Assembly: GCA_023666945.1 (NCBI GenBank)
Contig: JAMPAY010000006.1
Location: forward strand, 57,830-121,829
Length of the DNA: 64,000 nucleotides
Direction of reading: 5' to 3'
DNA from: Paludibacter sp.
GTDB taxonomy: Bacteria; Bacteroidota; Bacteroidia; Bacteroidales; Paludibacteraceae
The position numbers were made by a program, and so were the translations under genes. The notes below the pieces were generated by a model. It was not told where the DNA came from and ran no database searches. It was given only the letters and a program-made list of their open reading frames with translations. Each line of letters begins with the position of its first letter. The stretch's first letter is position 1. Shown piece by piece: positions 55,002 through 64,000 of the stretch.

Positions 55002-55894
55002 ATAGCCATTCTACGCAACGCCTGCGGAGAATATCCTGTATGTTTCTTCACATATTTTCCAAAGAAAGATTGGCTTGGAAAATTCAGTTCGTTGGCAATT
55101 TGCTGTACATTGAGAGACGAAGTCTGCAAAAGCGACTTCGCCTCTTCTATTACACACGATTCAATCCATTTAAGTGCGGAAAGTCCGGTTACCTGCTTAA
55201 CCACCGTAGACAGGTATTTGGGTGTAATACAAAGGCGATCGGCATAAAACTGCAAATCGCGGTGCTGTTTATAGTTGCAAGCCAAGTCCTGCAAGAAACC
55301 GGCAAATATATCTTCTTGACGATTATTAACAACGTTCCCACCTCTAACCTCATGCGCATACAGATTACATATCTTTGATAGTAACGTCTGCATCAATCCT
55401 TTTGCCGCATTTTCCCTAAAAAGGTTGGTTGAGTCCATCATTTCGTTGAACAACAATCGGTAATAGTCTGTTATCCAAGCAATATCTTCCTCTCTTAATG
55501 CTGCACAAGGACTATTGCGTACATACAAAAGCAAGGGTAACATAGTGCGTTGGTGCTGCAATATATTTCCAAAAAACTTGCTATTGCAACAGATAAAGAC
55601 CGCTTTCATATCATCAGAGCAGTTTTTTATCTCGACCACCTGATTCGGCAACACAACTATGTAACTGTTCTTTGCAAAACAAAACAACTCTCCGCCAACC
55701 AGCACCTCGCAACATCCCTCCAAGCAAATACCGAATACTGCCATATCTACTCGCAAAGAATCACCTTCTAAATGAATCTGCCGTATGTCATCAAACAAAG
55801 CGAAATCGTCTTCCGCAAAGACCATTGTGCCTTTGTTCAGACGATTCCACTCGTGTAATTTACGTTGCAGTTCATACAAGTCGTATACCTCCAT
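54983..55894 (-). CDS. AraC-family transcriptional regulator
   Basis: 303 residues. An N-terminal cupin-like sensor part (about 1-150, with VFGICLEGCCEVLVGGELFCFAK) and a C-terminal double helix-turn-helix: LQFYADRLCITPKYLSTVVKQVTG and VQQIANELNFPSQSFFGKYVKKHTGYSPQALR. ATG 55894 is taken; GTG 55903 would add three residues. It lies 24 nt after glyS and could be read through from it. Convergent with the export operon; regulators beside such operons often control them, but this is inference. Confidence 0.9.
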   Translation of the reverse strand: MEVYDLYELQRKLHEWNRLNKGTMVFAEDDFALFDDIRQIHLEGDSLRVDMAVFGICLEGCCEVLVGGELFCFAKNSYIVVLPNQVVEIKNCSDDMKAVFICCNSKFFGNILQHQRTMLPLLLYVRNSPCAALREEDIAWITDYYRLLFNEMMDSTNLFRENAAKGLMQTLLSKICNLYAHEVRGGNVVNNRQEDIFAGFLQDLACNYKQHRDLQFYADRLCITPKYLSTVVKQVTGLSALKWIESCVIEEAKSLLQTSSLNVQQIANELNFPSQSFFGKYVKKHTGYSPQALRRMAIQATRS

Positions 55895-55918
55895 GGGCTG
55901 CACTTGTTTATTCGTTAT

Positions 55919-57463
55919 TTATGCCAATTTACGCAACAATTCCTTCATATCGACAGCCTTACCTATGAGTGCGGGTAATTCGTCAATAGCAATACGCTCT
56001 TGTTGCATCGTATCGCGATAGCGCACCGTAACGCAATTATCGGTAAGTGTATCATGGTCAATAGTTATACAGAAAGGAGTTCCTACTGCATCTTGACGAC
56101 GGTAGCGTTTGCCGATACTATCTTTTTCGTCGTAAGCACAGCGGAAATCATACTTTAGCAAATTCATCACCTCTTGTGCTTTTTCGGGTAGCCCGTCTTT
56201 CTTTACCAACGGCATAACACAAACCTTTGTCGGAGCCAAAACCGGCGGCAAGGACAAGACCACACGTGTTTCGCCATTCTCCAAAGTTTCTTCCTTGTAT
56301 GCCGAACACATAACAGAAAGGAACATACGGTCTACACCGATACTGGTTTCTATAACGTAGGGCGTATAACTCTTATTGAGTTCGGGGTCGAAATACTCAA
56401 TCTTCTTCCCACTGTACTTGGCATGCTGCGAAAGGTCGAAATTAGTACGACTATGAATACCTTCCACTTCCTTAAATCCGAAAGGCATTTGGAACTCGAT
56501 ATCGGTAGCCGCATTGGCATAGTGCGCCAACTTTTCATGGTCATGAAAACGATACTTTTCATCACCCAGACCTAGTGCCTTATGCCAACGCAATCGGAAT
56601 TGTCTCCAATAGTCGAACCACTGCATTTCTTCACCCGGACGCACAAAGAACTGCATCTCCATTTGCTCAAACTCCCGCATACGGAAAACGAACTGTCGCG
56701 CCACAATTTCATTGCGAAACGCCTTACCTATCTGGGCTATACCAAACGGAATCTTCATACGCCCCGTTTTCTGTACATTAAGGAAATTAACAAAGATACC
56801 TTGTGCCGTTTCCGGACGGAGGTATATCTTCATACTTCCATCTGCCGTACTTCCCATATCCGTAGAGAACATTAGGTTAAACTGCCGAACATCGGTCCAG
56901 TTTTTTGTTCCACTGATAGGACAAACAATGCCCTCATCAAGAATAATCTGCTTCAATGCTTCCAAATCGTTGGCATTCATAGCCTCAGAATAGCGTGTAT
57001 GCAACGCATCCCGTTTTTGTACATGCTCCTGCACCCGAGGATTGGTCTGACGGAACAATTCGGCATCGAAAGTATCACCAAAACGTTTGGCTGCCTTAGC
57101 GATCTCTTTTTCTATCTTCTCATCGTATTTTGCGATTTGGTCTTCGATAAGTACATCCGCACGATAGCGTTTCTTTGAATCGCGATTATCAATAAGCGGG
57201 TCGTTGAATGCATCCACGTGTCCGGAAGCCTTCCAAGTAGTAGGATGCATGAAAATAGCCGCATCGATACCTACAATATTGTTGTGTACAAGCGTCATTG
57301 CTTCCCACCAATAGCGTTTGATGTTGTTCTTCAACTCCACGCCATTCTGACCATAATCATAGACCGCTCCCAAGCCATCGTAAATTTCGCTTGACGGGAA
57401 AACGAAGCCATACTCCTTGCAGTGGGCTACCATTTTCTTGAAGGTTTCTTCCTGTGTTGCCAT
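55919..57463 (-). CDS. glyS: Glycine--tRNA ligase (alpha2 type)
   Basis: 514 residues, the homodimeric class II enzyme (not the alpha/beta GlyQ/GlyS type). Seen: FVFPSSEIYDGLGAVYDYGQNG at the N-terminus, class II motif 2 FRNEIVARQFVFRMREFEQMEMQFF, motif 3 IETSIGVDRMFLSVM, and the anticodon-binding domain at the C-terminus (APTKVCVMPLVKKD). Length is normal. It precedes the AraC gene closely on the same strand. Confidence 0.97.
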   Translation of the reverse strand: MATQEETFKKMVAHCKEYGFVFPSSEIYDGLGAVYDYGQNGVELKNNIKRYWWEAMTLVHNNIVGIDAAIFMHPTTWKASGHVDAFNDPLIDNRDSKKRYRADVLIEDQIAKYDEKIEKEIAKAAKRFGDTFDAELFRQTNPRVQEHVQKRDALHTRYSEAMNANDLEALKQIILDEGIVCPISGTKNWTDVRQFNLMFSTDMGSTADGSMKIYLRPETAQGIFVNFLNVQKTGRMKIPFGIAQIGKAFRNEIVARQFVFRMREFEQMEMQFFVRPGEEMQWFDYWRQFRLRWHKALGLGDEKYRFHDHEKLAHYANAATDIEFQMPFGFKEVEGIHSRTNFDLSQHAKYSGKKIEYFDPELNKSYTPYVIETSIGVDRMFLSVMCSAYKEETLENGETRVVLSLPPVLAPTKVCVMPLVKKDGLPEKAQEVMNLLKYDFRCAYDEKDSIGKRYRRQDAVGTPFCITIDHDTLTDNCVTVRYRDTMQQERIAIDELPALIGKAVDMKELLRKLA

Positions 57464-57527
57464 ATATACTTATATTGTTTGATAGTTTAACTAATCGTGA
57501 GCCTTATTAACTAACTCATTTCGTTTG

Positions 57528-57535
57528 CAAAAGTA
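57528..57535 (-). promoter_or_regulatory. Predicted -7 box of glyS
   Basis: Minus-strand TACTTTTG, 65 nt before the ATG. No matching TTTG at the usual 20-nt distance was found. Confidence 0.45.
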
Positions 57536-57717
57536 CAAAATAAATATGAAATAGCGATACTGTTCGCTTTATTATTCATGGCAATCGCATCAACATTGTA
57601 ATACCGAGCCGTAACATGAACCGTAGACATTCTTTTCATGTTTAACAAAAGACTCACTTATCATTGAGCAATGGCAGACTTAATATATCGTAAATAATTG
57701 ATAGTAGACAAAAAAAA

Positions 57718-57737
57718 GAGAATCAATTATGATTCTC
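57718..57737 (-). terminator. Terminator after tRNA-Asp
   Basis: Arms GAGAATC and GATTCTC around AATTAT; on the minus strand a run of seven T follows. It lies 9 nt from the tRNA-Asp 3' end. Confidence 0.8.
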
Positions 57738-57745
57738 CTTTGCTG

Positions 57746-57819
57746 CGGTGCGGACGAGACTCGAACTCGCGACCCCATGCGTGACAGGCATGTATTCTAA
57801 CCAACTGAACTACCGCACC
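57746..57819 (-). tRNA. tRNA-Asp (GTC)
   Basis: 74-nt minus-strand cloverleaf: acceptor GGTGCGG/CCGCACC, anticodon arm CATGCCTGTCACGCATG with anticodon GTC, T-arm GCGAGTTCGAGTCTCGT. The discriminator is G, as expected for tRNA-Asp. CCA is not encoded. Confidence 0.97.
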
Positions 57820-57858
57820 ATTCTAAGTTTAGAAGGACATCTCCCTCATTTGCGGGTG

Positions 57859-57890
57859 CAAAGGTAGTACAAAGTTTTGAATTGTGCAAA
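57859..57890 (-). promoter_or_regulatory. Predicted tRNA-Asp promoter
   Basis: Minus-strand TTTG (57890-57887), 20 nt, TACCTTTG (57866-57859); full consensus. Confidence 0.7.
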
Positions 57891-57926
57891 CTTTTCTCAC
57901 AAAAAAGTTACTTTTCTTGTAAAAAA

Positions 57927-57964
57927 CAAATAGCGGAATAGTTTTCTTACTACTCCGCTATTTG
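57927..57964 (-). terminator. Terminator of the RND efflux/PII-like operon
   Basis: Arms CAAATAGCGGA and TCCGCTATTTG; on the minus strand TTTTTT follows. It lies 37 nt past the PII-like stop. Confidence 0.85.
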
Positions 57965-58001
57965 CTCTAATCATTTATGCAAAAGAATGTTAGTCTGTTT
58001 T

Positions 58002-58295
58002 TCAGACCGTTTGTTCTACATTCCAAACAAATGCACGAACTCCCAATTCTTTGTTACGTGCATCCAGTTTATGCACGGTTTCCAAGAGTTGTTCAACCTT
58101 ACAATCGTCAACAACAGTAATAATCGCCGAATTCATTTCGGGCCAAGTGTGTGTACCACGCCGAGGTTCCCCCCCGTTAGTACCTCTACCTTGTACCTGC
58201 TCAAAATAAGTAAAACCCGAGATGTTCAAAGCATCCAACATATATTCAACACGCTCAGTGTTGGCTTGATTATAAACAATAAATACCGCTTTCAT
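58002..58295 (-). CDS. PII-like signalling protein (small)
   Basis: 97 residues starting MKAVFIVYNQANTERVEYML, with a ferredoxin-like beta-alpha-beta pattern and SAIITVVDDCKVEQLLETVHKLD, reminiscent of PII/GlnB-like trimers. The Tyr-containing T-loop sequence of GlnB is missing; an Arg/Gly-rich loop (QGRGTNGGEPRRGTHTW) stands in its place. The ATG at 58295 was chosen because upstream in-frame codons run into the RND gene. It starts 19 nt after the RND transporter stop and precedes a terminator, so it is probably the last gene of the efflux operon. Ligand unknown. Confidence 0.7.
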   Translation of the reverse strand: MKAVFIVYNQANTERVEYMLDALNISGFTYFEQVQGRGTNGGEPRRGTHTWPEMNSAIITVVDDCKVEQLLETVHKLDARNKELGVRAFVWNVEQTV

Positions 58296-58314
58296 AATAA
58301 TTAAGATAATAAAA

Positions 58315-61300
58315 TTAGCAGTCCTTCTTAACTTTGATATCCATAAAGATGAATTTCTCTCGGATCTTCCTTTGCTTATCGCGTTCTCCGTGTCGGCTAA
58401 TAGCACCATAGAGCACCGGTACGATAAACAATGTAAGGAAAGTAGAAACCGTCAGACCACCGATAACGACAATACCCATCGGTTGCCACATTTCTGAGCC
58501 TTCACCTGCAGACAATGCCATAGGTACCATACCCAAGATGGTCGTGAATGCAGTCATCAATACAGGACGAATACGGCTCTTTCCCGACATTACAATAGCC
58601 TCGTTAAGTTCGTGTCCTCGTTCACGCATCAGGTTAATATAGTCGACAAGCACGATACCGTTCTTCACAACGATACCCACCAACATTACCAATCCAAGCG
58701 CACCAATCATATCGAGCGATACACCCGTTATCCACAATGCCAAGATAACTCCCGATAATGCAAAAGGAATAGTAAACATGATGATACCCGGCATACTGAA
58801 CGACTCAAACTGTGATGCCATAACGATATAGACAAGCAAGATGATAAGAACACCCAACATAATCATATCGCGGAATGTATCTTGTTGGTCTTCATAATCA
58901 CCGGCCATACGTACTACATATCCGGCAGGCACATCCAACTGAGGTAATACATTGGTTTCGATAGCAGCAGCCAATTCACCCAACGAAGTCTTATAAGGCG
59001 TAACTTTCACAGTTACGATACGTTGGCGTGCCTTACGCTCAATGGTTGGCGGAGCCCAATACTCACCTACAGAGGCAATTTCCGACAACTTCACATTACC
59101 ATTAACACCCGGTATCGTCAAATCCAAAACATCGGAGATTGAGTTACGGTCTTCCTCTTCCAAACGAACCACAATATCATACTCGTTACCGTCTTCTTTC
59201 AGATAACCGGCAGTCATACCATTTACACGATTACGCAAATAAGAAGAAATGGTTGCAGAGGTCAGTCCGTTGCGTGAAGCCTTTTCTTTATCTACCGTTA
59301 TTTTGATTTCCGGACGATCGTCTTCACGCGATATATTGGCATCGCGTGCTCCCGGTAATTCTGAAGCCAATCGTTTAACGGTTTCCGCCATTTGCGATGT
59401 CTTATCGAAATCATAACCATATATTTCGATATCTACCGTAGATTCTCCACCGCCCATACCACTACCGGTATTACATTGATACTCGATAATTTCCGGATAG
59501 CGTGCCATTTCCTGACGCAACACCTCGGCAATTTCGAAGATAGAACGTTCACGTTCGTACTTCTTGGAGCATCGTATGGTCATACTGATTTTATTATTCA
59601 TGGTACTGGAGAACATAGCAGAGATGGATGCATCATCGTTGGAGCCGGCAGAAGTATTGATAATCAGAATTTCCGGAACCAATGCTTCGAAACGCGTTTC
59701 CAACGCACGTGCCGTCTTCAGTGTTTCTTCGATACGTGTACCACGTTGTAATTTAACCGTAACGGTAAGACGTCCGTTATCTTGTTGTTGTGTAAAGTCC
59801 GTACCGATCTTTCCCAAGAAAGCAGGCATAAGCGAAGCCACAAACAGCAGGAGTAGTACCACCAAAGTTATCGCCTTATGGTTAAGACACGCTGCCAATG
59901 CACGTCCGTACCAATCGTCCACCTTATCAAGCATACGCACAATAGTACGCTCATACCAACTCTTTTTACCGGCGTCCTCATCAATCAAGTTACCCTCAGC
60001 ATCCACATGCATTTTTCTCGACTTCAACAATTTAGAAGAAAGCATAGGCGTAAGCGTGATAGCCACCAAAGTAGAAGTACAGCAAACAATGGTAACAATC
60101 CATCCCAACTCATGGAACATAATACCTGCCATACCCGTAAGCATAGTCAGCGGAACAAACACAGCAACAAGAACCAAGGTTGTGGCAATAACCGACACCC
60201 AAACCTCATTGGTAGCATAAATAGCCGCTTCTCTCGGCGATTCGCCACGCTCTACGTGCTTGGTGATATTCTCCAAAACCACAATGGCATCGTCCACCAC
60301 CATACCGATAGCAATAGTGAGCGAACACAAAGAGATGATATTGAGCGAAGAACCTGCTAACTTCAGATAGATGAACGCCACAATCAGTGCAATAGGAATG
60401 GTTATACCAATAATGATTGTAGCACGCCATTTGCCCAAGAAGAACAATACAACCAACACCACAAACAGCAAGGCATACAAAATACTTTCCTGCAAAGAGT
60501 CAATGGAGTTTTGTATATTCTCGGAAGAGTCATAAATAGTCTCGATTTGTACGTCAGAAGGCAATGTCTTCTGAATTTTCTCCATCTGCTTACGCACATC
60601 ACGACAGATTTGTACGGCATTAGCACCGGTCTGCTTGGCTATAATCAAGCGCACAGACTCACGTCCATTGGTCTTTTCGTCCAACGACAAATCTTTAATG
60701 GTATCTTTTACTGTAGCAATGTCGCGTACAAAGACTTGGCGTCCGTCGGGCGTAGTAGTAACCACCAGATTATTAATCTCATCGCTCTCTATATACTCGG
60801 AGCGCACCTGCATCTGATACTGTTCTTGTGGCATTTTGATAGTTCCGGAAGACAGGTTTAAGTTGTTGGAAGCAACGATATTCCCTACCGTTTCCAAGGT
60901 TAACCCATAAGCATCCAGTTTTTGTTGGTCAATATCCACATATACATAACGCTCAGGCGAGCCCGACAACGAGATATTACCGATACCATCCACTTGGTTA
61001 AGTTGTGGAATAATCTCATCATTCAAGATTTTATCCAATCCCGGATAGGTTTCATCTGCCGTGAAGGAGTATTGAATGATAGGCATAGATGATGTACTCA
61101 ATTTGAAGATGACAGGTGTGCCACAATTATCAGGCAGATTATCCTTTGTCATATCCACAAACGAACGTATATCGTTAACAGCCTCATCAATATCGGATCC
61201 CCATTCGAACTCCAATGTTACCATGGAGATATTATCTTTTGATTGAGAGGTAATATGTTTCAAATGATCGACCGATGTCAGACTGTTTTCGACAATCTTG

Positions 61301-61491
61301 GTGACATTGGTCTCCATTTCACTGGCAGAAGCCCCCGGATAAGTAGTAAGTACCGTCACATAAGGAGGGTCCATTTCCGGGAATTGGTCAATCGGCAATT
61401 GCACGTAGCAAAAAATGCCGACAATCATCACAGCAACGAATATGAGGATAGTCGTTACCGGTTTTTCTATTGCAGATCTATAAATACTCAT
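58315..61491 (-). CDS. RND multidrug efflux pump, inner-membrane subunit (AcrB type)
   Basis: 1058 residues, normal for the hydrophobe/amphiphile efflux family. Twelve predicted helices, with two large periplasmic loops. The opening IEKPVTTILIFVAVMIVGI and YVQLPIDQFPEMDPPYVTV are typical, and helix 4 carries GMVVDDAIVVLEN with the Asp-Asp proton relay. Helix 10/11 has LVMLVGIVVKNGIVLVDY. It drives export of drugs, bile salts or metabolites with the proton gradient. Middle of the TolC-adaptor-pump-PII operon, 37 nt after the adaptor gene. Confidence 0.96.
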   Translation of the reverse strand: MSIYRSAIEKPVTTILIFVAVMIVGIFCYVQLPIDQFPEMDPPYVTVLTTYPGASASEMETNVTKIVENSLTSVDHLKHITSQSKDNISMVTLEFEWGSDIDEAVNDIRSFVDMTKDNLPDNCGTPVIFKLSTSSMPIIQYSFTADETYPGLDKILNDEIIPQLNQVDGIGNISLSGSPERYVYVDIDQQKLDAYGLTLETVGNIVASNNLNLSSGTIKMPQEQYQMQVRSEYIESDEINNLVVTTTPDGRQVFVRDIATVKDTIKDLSLDEKTNGRESVRLIIAKQTGANAVQICRDVRKQMEKIQKTLPSDVQIETIYDSSENIQNSIDSLQESILYALLFVVLVVLFFLGKWRATIIIGITIPIALIVAFIYLKLAGSSLNIISLCSLTIAIGMVVDDAIVVLENITKHVERGESPREAAIYATNEVWVSVIATTLVLVAVFVPLTMLTGMAGIMFHELGWIVTIVCCTSTLVAITLTPMLSSKLLKSRKMHVDAEGNLIDEDAGKKSWYERTIVRMLDKVDDWYGRALAACLNHKAITLVVLLLLFVASLMPAFLGKIGTDFTQQQDNGRLTVTVKLQRGTRIEETLKTARALETRFEALVPEILIINTSAGSNDDASISAMFSSTMNNKISMTIRCSKKYERERSIFEIAEVLRQEMARYPEIIEYQCNTGSGMGGGESTVDIEIYGYDFDKTSQMAETVKRLASELPGARDANISREDDRPEIKITVDKEKASRNGLTSATISSYLRNRVNGMTAGYLKEDGNEYDIVVRLEEEDRNSISDVLDLTIPGVNGNVKLSEIASVGEYWAPPTIERKARQRIVTVKVTPYKTSLGELAAAIETNVLPQLDVPAGYVVRMAGDYEDQQDTFRDMIMLGVLIILLVYIVMASQFESFSMPGIIMFTIPFALSGVILALWITGVSLDMIGALGLVMLVGIVVKNGIVLVDYINLMRERGHELNEAIVMSGKSRIRPVLMTAFTTILGMVPMALSAGEGSEMWQPMGIVVIGGLTVSTFLTLFIVPVLYGAISRHGERDKQRKIREKFIFMDIKVKKDC

Positions 61492-61528
61492 AGTAAACTA
61501 TTTGTTACAACACACTTAACGCTGTTGT

Positions 61529-62539
61529 TTATTCCACCACATTCAGTTTAACACCATCTACCAACTTATGTTGTCCGACAGTTACCATTTCGACTCCCTC
61601 TGTTATCTCCGGTGATATAATCTCTACATCCTGATCGAAACGTTGTCCGAGTGTCACTGCCACACGTTTGGCATAACCATTCTCGTTAAGGAAAACATAA
61701 CGATCGTTGGCACCAACCAACTTCTCGACCGACTGATAAGGAACAACAATTGTTTCTGCCTTCCCTAAGCCGAAACGCGTGGATACATACATACCCGGAC
61801 GCAACAATTCCTTCTGATTAGGTATCTGCAATTTCACCTGAAAAGTGTGCGATACAGCATCGATAGTAGGATATACCACTTCGATGGTTGCAGGGAAAAC
61901 TTGTTCGGGATAAATATCCGAACGCAAATCAACTTTCATACCCGCTTTTATGAACGGGAAATAGGTTTCAGGTATAGCAACGAGTGCTTTGAGTTTATTT
62001 ATTTGAGAAAGCACCAAGATAGGTTGTCCGCCATAGAGTTCGCCATCTTCGTAGTTCTTTGCCGATATAACTCCTGCAAAAGGTGCCTTTACATAGGTAT
62101 TTGTTTCCAAGAAATCGAGATTCTCTTTGGTTTGATCGTAAGACAATTTTGCTTGATCGTAGGCTTGTTGGCTAACACTTCCCGTTTTCAGCAATGCCTC
62201 CATACGTCCGATTTCCACCTGCAAGTTGCTCAATGCCAATTTGCTGGTTTTATATTGTGTTTGGTCCATACGCACCAACATATCACCCTTTTGTTTCTTA
62301 TCGCCCACCTCTACATAGATATGTTCGATGAGTCCGGTAAGAGAAGGGGCCACATTAACATACTGATAGGGCTGCAAGTTGGTCGACAAAGTAATTTCAC
62401 GTTGAATCTCCTGAGGATGAAGAATTGTAGTCTTCACCTGTTCGGTACGTTCTTCTTGCGTAGCCGTTGTGTCCGTCTGTTTGTTACCGCAACTTGCCAA
62501 CAACACCAAGGCAAGTGCATAAATTATATTCTTTTTCAT
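61529..62539 (-). CDS. RND periplasmic adaptor lipoprotein
   Basis: 336 residues. A lipoprotein signal (YALALVLLASC, with the lipobox Cys at about residue 17), then the lipoyl half-motif VAPSLTGLIEHIYVEVGDKKQKGDMLVRMD, a short alpha-hairpin (about 92-128), APFAGVISAKNYEDGELYGG and a beta-barrel and membrane-proximal domain. It joins the AcrB-type pump to the TolC-like protein. 43 nt after the TolC gene. Confidence 0.94.
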   Translation of the reverse strand: MKKNIIYALALVLLASCGNKQTDTTATQEERTEQVKTTILHPQEIQREITLSTNLQPYQYVNVAPSLTGLIEHIYVEVGDKKQKGDMLVRMDQTQYKTSKLALSNLQVEIGRMEALLKTGSVSQQAYDQAKLSYDQTKENLDFLETNTYVKAPFAGVISAKNYEDGELYGGQPILVLSQINKLKALVAIPETYFPFIKAGMKVDLRSDIYPEQVFPATIEVVYPTIDAVSHTFQVKLQIPNQKELLRPGMYVSTRFGLGKAETIVVPYQSVEKLVGANDRYVFLNENGYAKRVAVTLGQRFDQDVEIISPEITEGVEMVTVGQHKLVDGVKLNVVE

Positions 62540-62582
62540 AATCTATATATTGTTTCCGTACTTATTTTTTTGTACCCGTCTG

Positions 62583-63893
62583 TTATTTATTATTAAGAAA
62601 TTTCGCAAGTTCAACCTGTGCATTAACCAATGTAAGCACTGCCTGCACATAAGTGGATTGTGCGCTAATCAAATCGTTGGATGCATTGGTAAGTTCCAAT
62701 CCTGATGCTGCTCCCCATTGAAATTTATTGGTAACATTACCAAACACACGCTTTGTCACATCCATATTATCGCGCTCATTCATATAGGTTTCGAAAGCAT
62801 TGCTCAAATTGAAACGCAACTGCTGATATTGTATACCCAATTGGTCGGTTGTTTCCTGCAATGTATTGAGTGCCTCTTGATAAGCGATTTTCTTTTCTCT
62901 TACTCCGGCTGCCCGTTTCCCGCTCGACCAAATAGGAACCGATACCGATACGCCTACCGTATTTGGCGGTGCCATGGAAAAACCACCTTCTTCAAAATCT
63001 TTTCGGTAGGAATACTGATAGTAAGCCGACAAAGTAGGCGTATAGGCAAGTCCCGCCATTGTTACGTTTTTCTTTGCCAACTCTGCATTCTTCTGTAGCA
63101 ACTGATAGTTGTAATTGTTATTGATATTGAAATCCTCTCCCAATAATGCCACAATAGCATCGGAACTGAGCAGTTCATCCAATGTCTGTACCAACACCAA
63201 TTGTGTTTCGGCATCTACTCCTAAAAGAATACGTAACGAGTTGTATGCCAACTCCACATTACGTTTATTGGAATTAATACTGTTCTTCAACGCATTGACA
63301 CGTACTAAAATTTGATCGGCAGCCGTTTGTTCTTGCGTTCCGACCTCAACAGCACGCTGCGTCATTTCTGCCAATCGCTCTACATTAACTAAACTGCTAT
63401 CCAATAAATTGGTAATATCCTCCATCACCAACACCGACAGATAGCCTGTCATCACATTAGCACGTAAATCGCTTTCCGATTGCTCATAGTTAATATTTTG
63501 CATTTCGATAGCCAAGTTATTCAGCAGCACTCCCATTACAGCCTGCCCATTGATACCGACAGACGCTTGCACTCCGGCTGTCAAGTAAGGCACCATAGGT
63601 TTGCTCATCCCCGGCACGCCGAAATCGATTTCATAACCACACATATTGGTATACCCAACCGAACCGTCTACTTGAGGAAGCATTTGGGCTATTGTTTGCC
63701 AACGTTGCGCATGAGCCACTTTCACTTCCAAAGAGGCATTCTGCAAACTCTTGTTGCTTTGCACAGCATACTGTTGTGCTTCCTGCAAAGTGAGCACCAA
63801 TACCTGTGGGTCTTTTCCTTCATTGGCATCTTGCGCCCACAATGGGAAGATACCCAAACAAAGGATTGCCATAATTGTTTTTACTCTTTTCAT
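62583..63893 (-). CDS. TolC-family outer-membrane protein of the RND operon
   Basis: 436 residues. Signal peptide (IMAILCLGIFPLWAQ), then the helical efflux repeats: LTLQEAQQYAVQSNKSLQNA, a central region, and WGAASGLELTNASNDLISAQSTYVQAVLTL near the end. It forms the outer-membrane exit of the tripartite pump. First gene of the operon in the window; the 107 nt upstream show no clear TAnnTTTG box, so the promoter or further upstream genes may lie beyond the edge. Confidence 0.93.
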   Translation of the reverse strand: MKRVKTIMAILCLGIFPLWAQDANEGKDPQVLVLTLQEAQQYAVQSNKSLQNASLEVKVAHAQRWQTIAQMLPQVDGSVGYTNMCGYEIDFGVPGMSKPMVPYLTAGVQASVGINGQAVMGVLLNNLAIEMQNINYEQSESDLRANVMTGYLSVLVMEDITNLLDSSLVNVERLAEMTQRAVEVGTQEQTAADQILVRVNALKNSINSNKRNVELAYNSLRILLGVDAETQLVLVQTLDELLSSDAIVALLGEDFNINNNYNYQLLQKNAELAKKNVTMAGLAYTPTLSAYYQYSYRKDFEEGGFSMAPPNTVGVSVSVPIWSSGKRAAGVREKKIAYQEALNTLQETTDQLGIQYQQLRFNLSNAFETYMNERDNMDVTKRVFGNVTNKFQWGAASGLELTNASNDLISAQSTYVQAVLTLVNAQVELAKFLNNK

Positions 63894-64000
63894 CTTTTTT
63901 GCCTTAAGTTAATTGCTTGTATATTTTATACCACTTGTTATTTCTTTACCTGTTGGTTGAATTAAATTTCTAAATATTTATACATGAAAAAGTTGCACAT

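Overview
The window comes from a chromosome of a Bacteroidota bacterium, almost certainly order Bacteroidales. Three things support this. The gene families and order are typical of the group (murC-ftsQ-ftsA-ftsZ-yqeY, parA-parB-DUF5683-mltD, ruvA next to sprA, a GH57/GT4/debranching-enzyme glycogen block). It encodes SprA, the giant outer-membrane channel of the type IX secretion system (T9SS), and one secreted protein with a T9SS-like C-terminal domain. The promoters have the Bacteroidota form, TTTG or TTG, 20 nt, then TAnnTTTG. I see no insertion sequence, prophage, CRISPR array, rRNA or plasmid function. Genus cannot be fixed from this window.

Layout. 1-5.9 kb (minus): cell wall and division operon murC, ftsQ, ftsA, ftsZ, then yqeY and a TPR protein cut by the window edge. 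6.1-10.8 kb (plus): ferritin; a T9SS-type secreted protein; a sugar-isomerase-like protein; a NadR-type kinase. 10.8-18.5 kb: tRNA-Phe (minus), then a plus-strand run thiL, cytidylyltransferase/CobD-like fusion, ornithine-cyclodeaminase-like protein, LicD, UDP-galactopyranose mutase, GT2 and a cupin. 18.5-25.9 kb (minus): parA, parB, DUF5683, mltD, a MerR regulator, YfhO and a GT10 fucosyltransferase. 26.0-28.8 kb (minus): tRNA-Cys and the DUF5063 / 3'-5' exonuclease / rRNA methyltransferase operon. 29.4-35.1 kb (plus): manC and the glycogen genes. 35.3-38.5 kb (plus): typA and trigger factor. 38.9-41.1 kb (minus): pta-ackA. 41.6-49.7 kb (plus): ruvA and sprA. 50.1-55.0 kb (plus): a TolC/HlyD/two ABC-2 permease export operon facing a convergent AraC gene. 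55.9-58.3 kb (minus): glyS, tRNA-Asp and a PII-like gene. 58.3-63.9 kb (minus): a tripartite RND efflux operon.

The best candidate for an undescribed system is the 12.3-17.8 kb surface-glycan module. A nucleotidyltransferase fused to a CobD/HisC-type PLP enzyme, an OCD-fold reductase and a LicD transferase together look like a pathway that makes a CDP-activated amino-alcohol (or similar amine) phosphate and attaches it to a galactofuranose-containing glycan. Other points worth attention are a sprA gene whose signal peptide has no ATG/GTG/TTG start, a change of synonymous codon choice inside sprA, a GH57 protein lacking the expected catalytic Asp, a structured intergenic element at 41.4 kb, four 11-bp-phased repeats near 29.0 kb, and a His/Cys-rich tail on the DUF5063 protein. 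All assignments rest on reading motifs, translations and context by eye; no database search was run.
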